DNA from: Cynocephalus volans
Lineage: Eukaryota; Chordata; Mammalia; Dermoptera; Cynocephalidae
Direction: 5' to 3'
Length of the DNA stretch: 64,000 nt
NCBI RefSeq assembly: GCF_027409185.1
Contig: NC_084463.1
Location: 66,759,852 to 66,823,851, forward strand
In this document: positions 54,801 through 63,720 of the stretch, one piece after another
How the letters are laid out: each line of letters begins with the position of its first letter
Position numbering within the stretch: the stretch's first letter is position 1
Notes under the pieces: generated by a model
Told to the model about the DNA's origin: nothing
The model's database searches: none
Seen by the model: only the letters and a program-made list of their open reading frames with translations
Translations under genes and position numbers: made by a program

Positions 54801-57199
54801 CTCAGGCTGGTCACGGCCTTCGGCCTGATGCTGGTCAGGGTCTTCCATCTCATGCTGGTCAGGGCCTTCCATCTCAGGCTGGTCAAGGCCTTCCGCCTCA
54901 GGCTGGTCAAGGCTTTCGGCCTCAGGCTGGTCAAGGCCGTTCGCCTGAGGCTGGTCAGGGCCTTCGACCTCAGGCTGGTCAGGGTGTTCCATCTCAGGCT
55001 GGTCAAGGCCATCAGCCTCAAGCTGGTCAGGGCCTTTGACCTGAGGCTGGTCTAGTTCCTCGGCCTCAGGCTGGTCAAGGCCTTTGACCTCAGGCTGGTC
55101 AAGGCCTTCCATTTCAGGCTGGTCAGGGACTTCAGCCTCAGGCTTGTGAAGGCCTTCGGACTCAGGCTGGTCAGGGTCTTCCATCTCAGGCTGGTCAAGG
55201 CCTTCAACTTCAGGCTGGTCAAGGCCTTCAACCTCAGTCTGCTCAAGGCCTTCTGCCTCAGGCTGGTCAAGGATTTTGGCCTCAGCCTGGTCAGGGCCTT
55301 TGACCTGAGGCTGGTCAAGGCCGTCCGACGCAGGCTGGTCAGTGCCTTCGGCCTGAGGCTGGTCAGGGTCTTCGGCCTGCGGCTGTTCAGGGTCTTCGAC
55401 CTCAGGCTGGTCAGGGTCTTCCATCTCAGGCTGGTCAAGGCCTTCAACCTCAGGCTCGTCAAGGCCATTGACCTGAGACTGGTCAAGGCCTTCGGCCTCA
55501 GGATGGTCAAGGCCATCGGCCTCAGGCTGGTAAGGGCTTTCGGCCTCGGGCTGGTCAGGGCTTTCAGCCTCCGGCTGGTAAGGGCTTTCGGCCTCAGGCT
55601 GGTCAGGGCATTCAACCTGAGGCTGGTCAGGGCCTTCGGCCTCAGGCTGGTCAGGGCCGTCAACCTGAGGCTGGTCAGGGTCTTCGGCCTGAGGCTGGTC
55701 TGGGTCTTCGACCTCAAGCTGGTCAGGGTCTTCCATCTCAGGCTGCTCAAGGCCTTTGACCTCAGGCTGGTCAAGACCATTGGCCTCACGCCTGTCACGG
55801 TCTTCCATCTGAGGCTGGTCAAGGCCTTCGGCCTGAGGCTGGTCAGGGTCTTCGACCCCAAGCTGGTCAGGGTCTTCCATCTCAGGCTGGTAAGGGCTTT
55901 CAGCCTCAGGCTGGTCAGAGCCTTCGACCTGAGGCTGTTCAGGGCCTTCGGCCTGAGGCTGGTCAAGGCCATCCGCCTCAGGCTGGTCACGGCCTTCGAC
56001 CTGAGGCTGGTCAGGGCCTGCGACCTGAGGCTGGTCAGGGCCATCGGCCTGAGGCTGGTCAGGGTCTTCGACCTCAGGCTGGTCAGGGTCTTCCATCTCA
56101 GGCTGGTCAAGGCCTTCGGCCTCAGGCTGGTCAGGGCCGTCCGTCTCAGGCTGGTCAGGGCCTTCGGCCTGAGGCTGGTCAGGGCCTTCGGCCTGAGGCT
56201 GGTCAGGGTCTTCCATCTCAGGCTGGTCAAGGCCTTCGGCCTCAGGCTGGTCAGGGCCGTCCGTCTCAGGCTGGTCAGGGCCTTCGACCTGAGGCTGGTC
56301 AGGGCCTTCGGCCTGAGGCTGGTCAGGGTCTTCCATCTCAGGCGGGTCAAGGCCTTCAGCCTCAGGCTGGTCAAGGTCTTCCGTCTCAGGCTGGTCACGG
56401 CCTTCGGTCTCAGGCTGGTCAGGGCAGTCCGCCTCAGGCTGGTAAGGGCCTTCGACCTGATGCTGGTCAGGGCCTTTGGCCTGAGGCTGGTCAGGGTCTT
56501 TGACCTCAGGCTCGTCAGGGTCTTTGGCCTGAGGCTGGTCAGGGTCTTCCATCTCAGGCTGGTCAAGCCCTTCAGCCTCAGGCTGGTCAGAGCCTTCGAC
56601 CTGAGGCTGGTCAGGGCCTTCGGCCTGAGGCTGGTCAGGGTCTTCCATCTCAGGCGGGTCAAGGCCTTCAGCCTCAGGCTGGTCAAGGTCTTCTGTCTCA
56701 GGCTGGTCACGGCCTTCGGTCTCAGTCTGGTCAGGGCAGTCCGCCTCAGGCTGGTAAGGGCCTTCGACCTGATGCTGGTCAGGGCCTTTGGCCTGAGGCT
56801 GGTCAGGGTCTTCGACCTCAGGCTCGTCAGGGTCTTTGGCCTGAGGCTGGTCAGGGTCTTCCATCTCAGGCTGGTCAAGCCCTTCGGCCTCAGGCTGGTC
56901 AAGGCCTTCAACCTGAGGCTGGTCAAGGCTTTCCGCCCCAGGCTGGTCAAGGCCTTCAACCTCAGGCTGGTCAAGGTCTTCCATCTCAGGCTGGTCAAGG
57001 TCTTCAGCCTCAAGCTGGTCAAGGCCTTCGGCCTTAGGCTGGTCAAGACTATGGTCACTGAGGGTTAAGACAGAGTCCATCGTTCTGCTACTCTGGTCAA
57101 GTTTATTTGCCAAGTCACAACATGGAGCATCCACATCCCCATTTACTTCATTTTCCAAGCTGTCATGGGAAGAGTCACTTGGTTGGAAGCAAGAGATAG
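48828..57199 (-). CDS. ARHGAP20: Terminal exon of ARHGAP20 (RA-RhoGAP) or a close paralogue, hugely expanded by two coding minisatellites
   Basis: ARHGAP20 is a Rap1-responsive GTPase-activating protein for Rho (PH, Ras-association and RhoGAP domains, then a long disordered tail); this exon is the tail. It begins after a T-rich tract and 'ttgacag' at 57,200-57,204; two bases complete a codon left by the previous exon, then ISCFQPSDSSHDSLENEVNG. In order: about 50 unique residues ending VLTLSDHSL; 226 acidic octapeptides; LTLSDFDLDQSKDED; about 110 unique residues with KEFYQKKLRKSS and DEDYLKQ; ten 43-residue repeats; then a tail with EEDYLKQHKSLQ, FTPTETPSPIDC, SGMPGPSSGQ and LKLCMKSHKE. These motifs match human ARHGAP20 as I remember it. 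The frame is open for about 2,790 codons against about 1,190 for the entire human protein. The stop follows MASPNI, about 17 residues before the family's end. Upstream in-frame codons to 57,272 are intronic. Confidence 0.9.
49965..51254 (-). repeat. Coding minisatellite: 10 x 129 bp (43 residues)
   Basis: Ten head-to-tail units, exactly 1,290 bp. Each begins K-[IT]-C-F-K-Q-S-S-V-T and ends H-E-K-[LI]-F-[PS]-K-S. Variation is confined to a few positions: KENAT versus KKNAT, EGNH versus EANH, L/I and P/S. The near identity at DNA level indicates recent expansion or homogenisation. Each unit has 8 K and about 3 E, so it is basic and Ser/Thr/Asn-rich. A diverged single relative follows in the exon (QKLINQSLV ... 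KSSATNQNSEK). Confidence 0.97.
51621..57044 (-). repeat. Coding minisatellite: 226 x 24 bp acidic octapeptide array
   Basis: Span 5,424 bp = exactly 226 units of 24 bp, with no net frame change. The unit is D-Q-P-[EQ]-[AMV]-[EKD]-[GD]-[LP]. On the plus strand it reads as a variable 'caggctggtcaaggccttcg' core. No stop occurs over about 1,808 residues. Most units carry three acidic residues, so the segment should be strongly acidic, proline-periodic and disordered. Higher-order copies are visible with periods of 312 bp (about 56.34 and 56.65 kb), 120 bp (56.1-56.33 kb) and 48 bp (53.94-54.06 kb). Confidence 0.98.
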
Positions 57200-57204
57200 C
57201 TGTC

Positions 57205-58321
57205 AAAAAAAAAACCAGACCATGGTTAACATATTTACTTACCATAAATATAGCCCAAGCTGCCTTAAACACAAACTATGGTGCTTAGTTAAATTCTCTT
57301 TTCACATAGAGTGTTCAAATCTCTACTCTCAGGAAAGAAAGATTCTGTCACAATCTTCTCAATTGTTAGTGCAGAAGAAAAATAAACTGTTGGGGTATAC
57401 TGTACTAAACTTATCTCAGTTCCTGACAAAACGTTTCTTAAGGTTTTCTCAAAACAGTGAAAATGTTATAAGACCATGAAAAGGTTAAAAAAAAAAACCC
57501 AAACCAAAACAACAGCATAAGGGAATTAATACTAGGTATACCCAGATTCCAAATAATACTGCCTTCAACATGGATTGTTGGTGTTTATACATGATTAACT
57601 GTAGTCTTGGGGAAACCATTTACTAACCCTATTAGTTCCTCTTTTACAAAGTTCTTTAATATCCATTACCTTAGTTAACCTTTACAATAATCATTAACTT
57701 AGATTTTATTGTTTTCCACATTTTACAGATGAAGATACTGATGTTCAGTGGCATAGAATAATTGGTCAAGGATGACATAACTGGCAGTAGAGGAATTCTG
57801 GAAGGTTGTATGTCTTTGAATTCAGCACTTCCCCCACAAAATGATGCTAGTTTTCAAACTGTTTCATAGCACACTAGAATCCTGAGGTGTCTCGGGGACC
57901 AGTAAGAGGAAGGAGAAAAAGGAAAACAAGAATAAAAAACAGGTCTGCCTCTACTGCCTCTGGGCCTTCTACCCTAGTTTTAACAACAGCAATTATATTA
58001 TATATAGTAGGATTCTTCATAAAGTTTTACTAAAAAAAAAAAAAAAGCTTCAAACTATAATGCCACAGCACGCTGCCATTAAACATTTCTTGAAGGCTGG
58101 GACCTCATCTTACACATTTCTTAACCCCACCACACTGCTAATATACCCTGACCTATATAGCAGGACTTCTAAGGAAGGAACAGAGGCCCTGGGCCCCACT
58201 GACCCAGGTCAGAGGCCTCTTTCACCTCAGCTGCTGTGGGCTTCTGGGCAACCACTGACCCAGCATCTTCACAGACAAAATCTCTCTTTCTCACAAAAAC
58301 CAACCCAATTATTCACAATAC
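57205..58321 (-). other. Intron of the ARHGAP20-type gene
   Basis: Bounded by the 'gtattg' donor at 58,320-58,321 and the 'ttgacag' acceptor ending at 57,200. It contains a MIR relic near 57,650-57,800 ('acattttacagatgaagata'). Plus-strand open frames at 57,165-57,479 and 58,060-58,497 are incidental. Confidence 0.7.
57650..57800 (+). mobile_element. MIR SINE fragment
   Basis: Contains 'ttttccacattttacagatg' and 'ggtcaaggatgacataactg', the standard MIR 3' half landmarks. It lies in the intron of the ARHGAP20-type gene. Confidence 0.7.
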
Positions 58322-58436
58322 CTGAGGCATTCTGTCTAGTGTCACATCTCACTGAAGTCTCTCCTAAGAGGGAAGTAATTTCTTCACCAAATATCGTGCA
58401 GCAATTTTCAATCAGAAACTGTACAAGCAGGGGAAC
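58322..58436 (-). CDS. ARHGAP20: ARHGAP20-type exon: end of RhoGAP domain
   Basis: 115 nt, acceptor 'cttttttacag' and donor 'gtattg' on the minus strand. It encodes VPLLVQFLIENCC then TIFGEEITSLLGE and VRCDTRQNAS plus one base, which joins the 2-base start of the terminal exon. LIENC and FGEE are the C-terminal helix and linker of the ARHGAP20 RhoGAP domain as remembered. The phase is 0 at the start, matching the 190-nt exon before it. No stops are present. Confidence 0.92.
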
Positions 58437-59129
58437 CTGTAAAAAAGGGAGAATGAACTGCTACTTTTCATATAACGTGTTTATAAATCACATTTAATGT
58501 GAATCTTGATTTTAACAAAAAATACTAAAGTATCCTGAGAAATTTATATGCTTTAAAAGTATACAAAATTTTCCCCTAAAAAATACTTTCAAGAGAAGTT
58601 TGGACATAGAACTTAATTTTAATCAGTGGCCTAAAATTATTTGTGTACTTGGCTTAATGCTAACATTTTATACCAATAGCTCTGTTTGTAAAATTAGGAT
58701 AATTTCAAGTATTCTCTATAGGGTGTTTGGGATGAAGAAATATATTTTGTTATTAAAATTTGTAAAGTATTATTACAAGATAAAGACTTATGCAAAGTAC
58801 TTCTTGTGTAAAGGACAGCTTGTCCTAAGCTTGGGAAGAGGGCTCCTCTGTGGGTATATTGTGAAGGACAGAGACAGCTAGAAAGAAAATTTGTGTTTTT
58901 CCTGACTAGTGTCTACCTATGCACTTGTCTGACTAGCTTATCCACTGTTGCCTTCCATAATCTTCCTAACTGAAAGTGCTTGTGGGGGTAAGAGTTTACT
59001 AGGGGGCTTTGTGCATCCACTGAGATGTACTGGAACCTTTCTGTAGTTTCTTACCCCAGTAGCTGAGGCCAAGGGGCAGGAGGAATGTTGGGAGGAAAGG
59101 AAACTAATATCCCCAAACCCTTTATTAAC

Positions 59130-59300
59130 CGCCAGGCACTACAGGAGTGTGATTTCAAGTAACTACAGTATTATCACCACCTCCATTTTTCAGATGAGGA
59201 CATAGTGGCTCAGTATAACTGACTTGCCTAAGACTGTACATCTGGCAAATGGGGGGCTGAGAATTAAACCTTTGCTTGTCTAACTCCAAAGTCCTTGGTT
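59130..59300 (+). mobile_element. MIR SINE fragment
   Basis: 'ccatttttcagatgagga' followed by 'acttgcctaagactgtacat' and 'gagaattaaacctttgctt' are MIR landmarks. It lies in the intron between the 115-nt and 190-nt exons. Confidence 0.75.
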
Positions 59301-59607
59301 TTTTTTTTTTTAATTTAATAATCATATGAACTGCTTTATTATCACTTTATGGTTTAAGTCAGTCATAGAGTTTAGCCTCCTTAAAGGGAAAAGAGAAGAA
59401 ATCCAAGTGCAATCTCTTTTCTGCTTAATAATCACCTTCCTATAGCCTATTAGGATAGGATAAAACACTTCATAATCAGTAGACTCAGTTTATAAGCAGG
59501 TGTACTTAAGTTAATTAAGAAACTGTCTTTCAGAATTAATGCTCTGAATTTTGGTTTCAAATTGGGGACTCAGTCCCCCAGGGCATAAAAATGAGAAACT
59601 TCTTTAC

Positions 59608-59797
59608 CTTTTTTGTAAATTCATATTCTACTTCTGGCCTGGAGGAAAGAGGAGGCCAAAGTATGCTTGGAGCGATACACACAGCTAAATTATATGCAGT
59701 CATCTGGTTACACGAGGACTGTTGTTCGATGTTGTGTAATACCCCAAAAAGATACCTTAGGAGAACAACATTTGCTCTCGGAAGCTGGTCTAATAGC
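59608..59797 (-). CDS. ARHGAP20: ARHGAP20-type exon: RhoGAP domain, middle/late part
   Basis: 190 nt (one base completing a codon plus 63 codons), acceptor 'tctgtctttag' and donor 'gtaaag' on the minus strand. It encodes LLDQLPRANVVLLRYLFGV, then HNIEQQSSCNQMTAYNLAVC and IAPSILWPP, and ends EYEFTKK. The N-x-M-T-x-x-N-L-A and A-P-S-I-L-W motifs are classic RhoGAP helices that contact the GTPase; ILWPP is characteristic of ARHGAP20/TAGAP-type domains. Splice phases match on both sides, and there is no disruption. Confidence 0.95.
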
Positions 59798-60439
59798 CTA
59801 AAGACAGAAAAATGTGCTGTTTAAACATTTCATTAAAAAACTTGTAAAGATGGGCAACCCTAACTTTGCATAAGGAACTGTGCAAGTCAAGGGGGTGAAT
59901 CAGGAACAGAGTTCAGATATGCAGGAATTTCCGTTAACGTGGTACCATACAAAGTGAGGACTGCCTATACAGAAAGAGAAAATTTTAAAAAGCACTGGGG
60001 ATTTTTTTTTTTTTTGTACACTGCCTTCACAACCCAATGAAAATGTAAAAGAATGCAGAAAAATGTCCCATAAAAAAGTGCTGCCTGAAATATTTCCCTG
60101 AAACTAGTACAATGTGTTTTAGCTGAGGCAAATCCTATAACATTTCAGAATATTCTCAACCAAAACCCACAAAGTTTTCTGATAAACTTTCAGAATGATT
60201 GAATTTAAAGTGCTTCTTTATTTCCAAGTAGCAACACAGAAATGCTGTCTCTTGGTGAGAACCCAAACCTTAGCTATTAAGACTTTCAGGTCTATTCTGA
60301 AAGCTTATGCTCTGCTACACCAGCTTCCAAGGCCAATTTTGTCCCAAATCTCTGTTTCATTGGTATCACTTTCACATATATGTCAAGCTTACAATAGTAC
60401 ATTTTCTACTGTTTTCATTTTGTCATTCATAAGGGATTT

Positions 60440-62095
60440 TATATATTTTTTTCATTTTTATTGAATCAAAATTGATTATACATATTTTGGGGGTTCAACA
60501 TAGAGATATGTTGACCAAGCAATATTACTACCCTAAGTATTGTTACAAATCATAATTATTCTTTACACCCTTTGTCCAATCTCTCCCCATACCCCCTGTA
60601 ATTACCCTAGATTTCTTCTCTCCTTCTTAAAGAATAATGGTTACTCTGTTGATTTGTTGCCTAGATGATCTGTCCAATGCTGAGAGGTGTGATCAGGTCC
60701 CCCAATATTATCATAGAACAGATGCTTCTCTGTCACTCTGAAATGGGCTTTGTGGAGAGAGACGTCCTCCTCTTTTCTTTATCTCTGCTGGTGACTCTCC
60801 TTGTGTCAATGCATTCCAGGGGCTGGTGGACAATTTGCATGGTGGTTGTGGCATCTAGCTGCTTTTGTGGCAGCCATGGTTATTGTGATGGCTGTGATGG
60901 GCCACCCACATGCAGGTGATGTTTTTGGCATGCTTCTTGGTGCTGCTGGTGTGCCTGGTTGTGAGGAGTGTCTGGTCCCTGGCTCCATAGCTTGGGTCCC
61001 AAGTTGGGCCCCAAGGAACTGGAGCGGTGCCTGGTTGTGGGAGGGGGCTCCGGTCCCTGGCTCCATGCTTCAGGTCAGCGGGTGAGCCCCGAGGCACTGA
61101 TGCGGTATGTCTGGTTGTGGTTGGGGGTTCTGGTCCCCTTCTCCATGCCTTGGGTCCCCAGGCAGGCCCTGAGGTGCTGGCACAGTGTGCCTGGTTGTGG
61201 GAGGGGGGTCCAGTCCCCACTCCGTGCCTCATGTCCCCTGGCGGACACCAAGGCACTGGTGGTATGCCTGGGCTGGAACTAATTTTTTGTCCTTTTCATC
61301 CCACTTCCTATGGGAATCAGTACTTGAGCTGTGTGGTTGAGCTAAATTGCTGCTTTGTTGCTGTTTCCCTAGGGAAGCCTTTTCTTGCAGCTCAGGGTTT
61401 AATGGTTGACCTTATAGGTACTTCCGCCTCTCCAGAGACCTGGTGCACCTGGGTGGTGTAGAAACTATGATCTAGGCCTGAGTTCTTCCATCAAACTGCA
61501 CCCCATACAATTCTGCATTCCGGACCAGTCTCCTCTGAGTGGTCCTGTGCTGACTGGGGGTCAGATCGGCTGTCCTTGCTGTGTCCCAGTGTTCTCCTGG
61601 TGGGCCTGTCTCCCACAATGCCCATGCTCCAAACAGTTCCCATGGGACGGGGCCTGCACTGGTCCCTTGCGATGACTCATCGGCCTCTGAATGGCTCCCC
61701 TTTTTCAGCTGTTCTGGCTCCTCCTGCGTGGCTCCACGGGAACCCAATTAGTGGTCTTGCTCTCCTGGGGGCCACCAAGGCCCTCTTCTTCCTCCCTGCT
61801 GCCTCCAAGTAACTCCATCTGAAGGACACAGCTGCGGCTTCTGCCGGCTCCTGCTTCATGCACTCAGCAGTTCCAGCCTTAAAGTGGCCGCAGCATGAAA
61901 TGCTCAGAGCAGTTTTTTCTTTCTGTCATCATGGTTTCTCCCACCTTCATGAACTCCATAGGTCTCTCCTTCTCTTCCCCTGAGCTCCAGCAGCCCCAGC
62001 TTGGCTGATGTTACATTTTTACAGTTGTAAATTTGTTGGTTTGTGGGAGAAAGGGATGCTGGGGACCGTCTATTCTGCCATCTTGACCAGAACTT
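60440..62095 (-). mobile_element. Internally deleted ('mini') LINE-1 with tandem 5' UTR monomers
   Basis: From 60,440 the plus strand shows an antisense L1 3' end ('catattttgggggttcaaca'), then a short piece of ORF2 endonuclease region ('ttgcctagatgatctgtcca' near 60,657), then GC-rich 5' UTR-like sequence to 'tgccatcttgaccagaactt' near 62,095, the same 5' terminus seen at 35.7 kb. ORF1 and most of ORF2 are absent. Within the 5' part about four copies of an 80-bp unit beginning 'gcctggttgtgg' start near 60,953, 61,029, 61,109 and 61,189. It sits in the long intron between the 110-nt and 190-nt ARHGAP20 exons. Confidence 0.75.
60953..61275. repeat. About 4 x 80-bp tandem repeat in the LINE-1 5' UTR
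   Basis: Starts of the 'ctggttgtgg' motif are spaced 76, 80 and 80 bp. Each unit continues with 'ctggtccctggctccat' or a near variant. Units differ by substitutions, so the repeat is not very recent. Confidence 0.75.
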
Positions 62096-62099
62096 GATA

Positions 62100-63061
62100 C
62101 AGGATTTTTAAATGATCATTCACCAAAAATGTTTTTTACTACCATTTGGAAAACAGATAAGCTGATATTCATGACTACTGCTTTTTTCAATAAGAATCTG
62201 CAACCTGGGGGGAATAAGGTAATCTGCCTCCTGTTGCACAAACAGCAGAGAGGTCTTTCTTCAGTACAATGGACTGACAATGAGTATATTTTGTTAGATA
62301 AGTTATGAAGAGCTTTGAAACAGACCAAAAGATTACTGGGTGTATTCAATGGCAAATAAGTCATCTAGCATATGCTTCTGGGTTATCTGTTTCTATGGGG
62401 GCTCTGAGCCTTTGAGCTATTTTACTACTCCACATGTTATAGATAACTGATAGCAGTGTACCTAATACTTGTCTACAGACTTGAAAAATTCTGTCTGATG
62501 GAGAGACAACTGACTGATCTGCACTCATGTTTAAAAGTTGCTCAAGAAAAAACTGTACTAAACAAGCACACACAAAGAAATTATATTGGGATTCTCGGGT
62601 TTTCTCCTAGTATCTTTTACAGCACAGATTATACTGCATTGTAATTCACAATTTATCTACTTTACTCTATCAGACTGCAGACTGTGAGTTCCTTGAAGGG
62701 AGAAAATAGGTCATTTTCTCTGTATCACTTCGGTTGCTGAAGACAATAAGGAGTCTTCTGGTTAGTTAGATATTTACCAAAATTAAGACCATAAACTATA
62801 GATTGGGCCTACATATTAGGTAGTAAACGAATGCGTTTCATTTCCTACCAGATTCAGATATACAGAAGGTATACAATGTTCAAGTATTCCATGTTAATAA
62901 GATGAGGGAAAGAAACAATAACAATGACAGAAGCCAGCATAAATCTATTTTCAAACTGGTCCCTGGGACCATGACTTTGATAATTGTCCTTATTTTAATA
63001 GACAAGCTTATAAAAGCTTTGTAGAAGTATTTGTGAGACATGACCAAATTAGAATAATTAC
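62100..63061. other. Intronic sequence, no feature recognised
   Basis: Part of the intron between the 110-nt and 190-nt ARHGAP20-type exons. Minus-strand open frames at 62,116-62,573 have no domain. No repeats I can name. Confidence 0.5.
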
Positions 63062-63171
63062 CTTTGAATTGTATTTATTTTCTCTTCATTGTTTCCTTGA
63101 TCCATTACACAGACCCAGTGATCGTAGAGATTTGATGAAAAAATGCTTCCAGGAATATTTCGCAGAAATTC
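63062..63171 (-). CDS. ARHGAP20: ARHGAP20-type exon: RhoGAP domain, early/middle part
   Basis: 110 nt on the minus strand, from an acceptor 'gatgtaag' to a 'gtaatt' donor at 63,061. It encodes EFLRNIPGSIFSSNLYDHWV then CVMDQGNNEEKINTIQ and two bases (AG) completed as R by the next exon. FLRxIPxS is the invariant RhoGAP motif after the lysine codon that precedes an intron in many RhoGAP genes. The pyrimidine tract before the acceptor is short. A plus-strand frame here (63,033-63,239) is a shadow of this exon. The catalytic arginine, RA and PH exons must lie beyond 64,000. Confidence 0.88.
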
Positions 63172-63569
63172 CTTACATCGATGGAAAAACAAGCATTTTA
63201 AATCATTATTCTCATGCCAAATATGTATTGGAGAAATAAGAAAGAAAACATCTTGTTGAAAGTTCTGTGAAGTCCTCCCTTCTTCGTACTACACAGAGCT
63301 CTGTGCCTGCTCTTCACTGACTTCTGCACATGGAAACACGTGCTTTTATTTTTTTCTAACGAAAACCATTTGGACAACCAAAGTTTGGATGATGGTGAGA
63401 AAGATAAAGGACAACCTATTTGGGCCAAAACCTCCTGTTTTATGTATTTTAAGCAAATTGGTACTTTATAGGGTCTGGCAGTAAACAATCTTAAATCCTT
63501 TTTTCCCTCCTTTCCCTTAAATATCTAGTCCAAGGAAATGCACCAAGATATCTGTGAGATTCATAATCT

Positions 63570-63720
63570 GGTAATCATTCATTTGCTCATTCTATATATA
63601 TTTATTCAACACTCTATATGTATTTATACATATACGTCAGGCACTGTTTGAGGTGCTAGGGATAGAGGAGTGAATAAAACAAGTCCATGCTAAATAGTAT
63701 GTCCATGGTACAGTATCCTT
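63570..63720 (+). mobile_element. L2-like 3' end fragment
   Basis: 'gtcaggcactgtttgaggtg' followed by 'ctagggatagaggagtgaat' and 'aaaacaagtccatgc' is the familiar LINE-2 3' end. It lies upstream (transcript sense) of the 110-nt exon in an intron. The remainder to 64,000 shows nothing recognisable. Confidence 0.6.

Noticed and set aside
49965-57044. CRISPR-like array because of regular short repeats
   Set aside because: Repeats are contiguous without spacers, lie in an open frame in mammalian DNA, and no cas-like genes exist.
51617-57058. Other minus-strand frames with SLRPKALTSLR-type repeats (up to 668 codons)
   Set aside because: Out-of-frame readings of the octapeptide array.
51885-57068. 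Long plus-strand open frames (616, 312 and 640 codons) as genes
   Set aside because: They are the reverse complement of the 24-bp coding array, end at random stops, and have no start context, unique domains or splice sites. The minus-strand frame is anchored on both sides by ARHGAP20 sequence.
57200-57272. Start of the giant frame at the upstream ATG (57,272)
   Set aside because: This part is the intron 3' end: it contains a T-rich tract and 'ttgacag' acceptor. Coding begins at 57,199, in phase with the 115-nt exon.
59591-59824. Plus-strand 77-codon frame
   Set aside because: Shadow of the 190-nt RhoGAP exon on the minus strand.
63033-63239. Plus-strand 68-codon frame first taken for a terminal exon
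   Set aside because: The minus strand over the same bases encodes FLRNIPGSIFSSNLYDHWV, a RhoGAP motif with correct splice phases, so the plus reading is a shadow.
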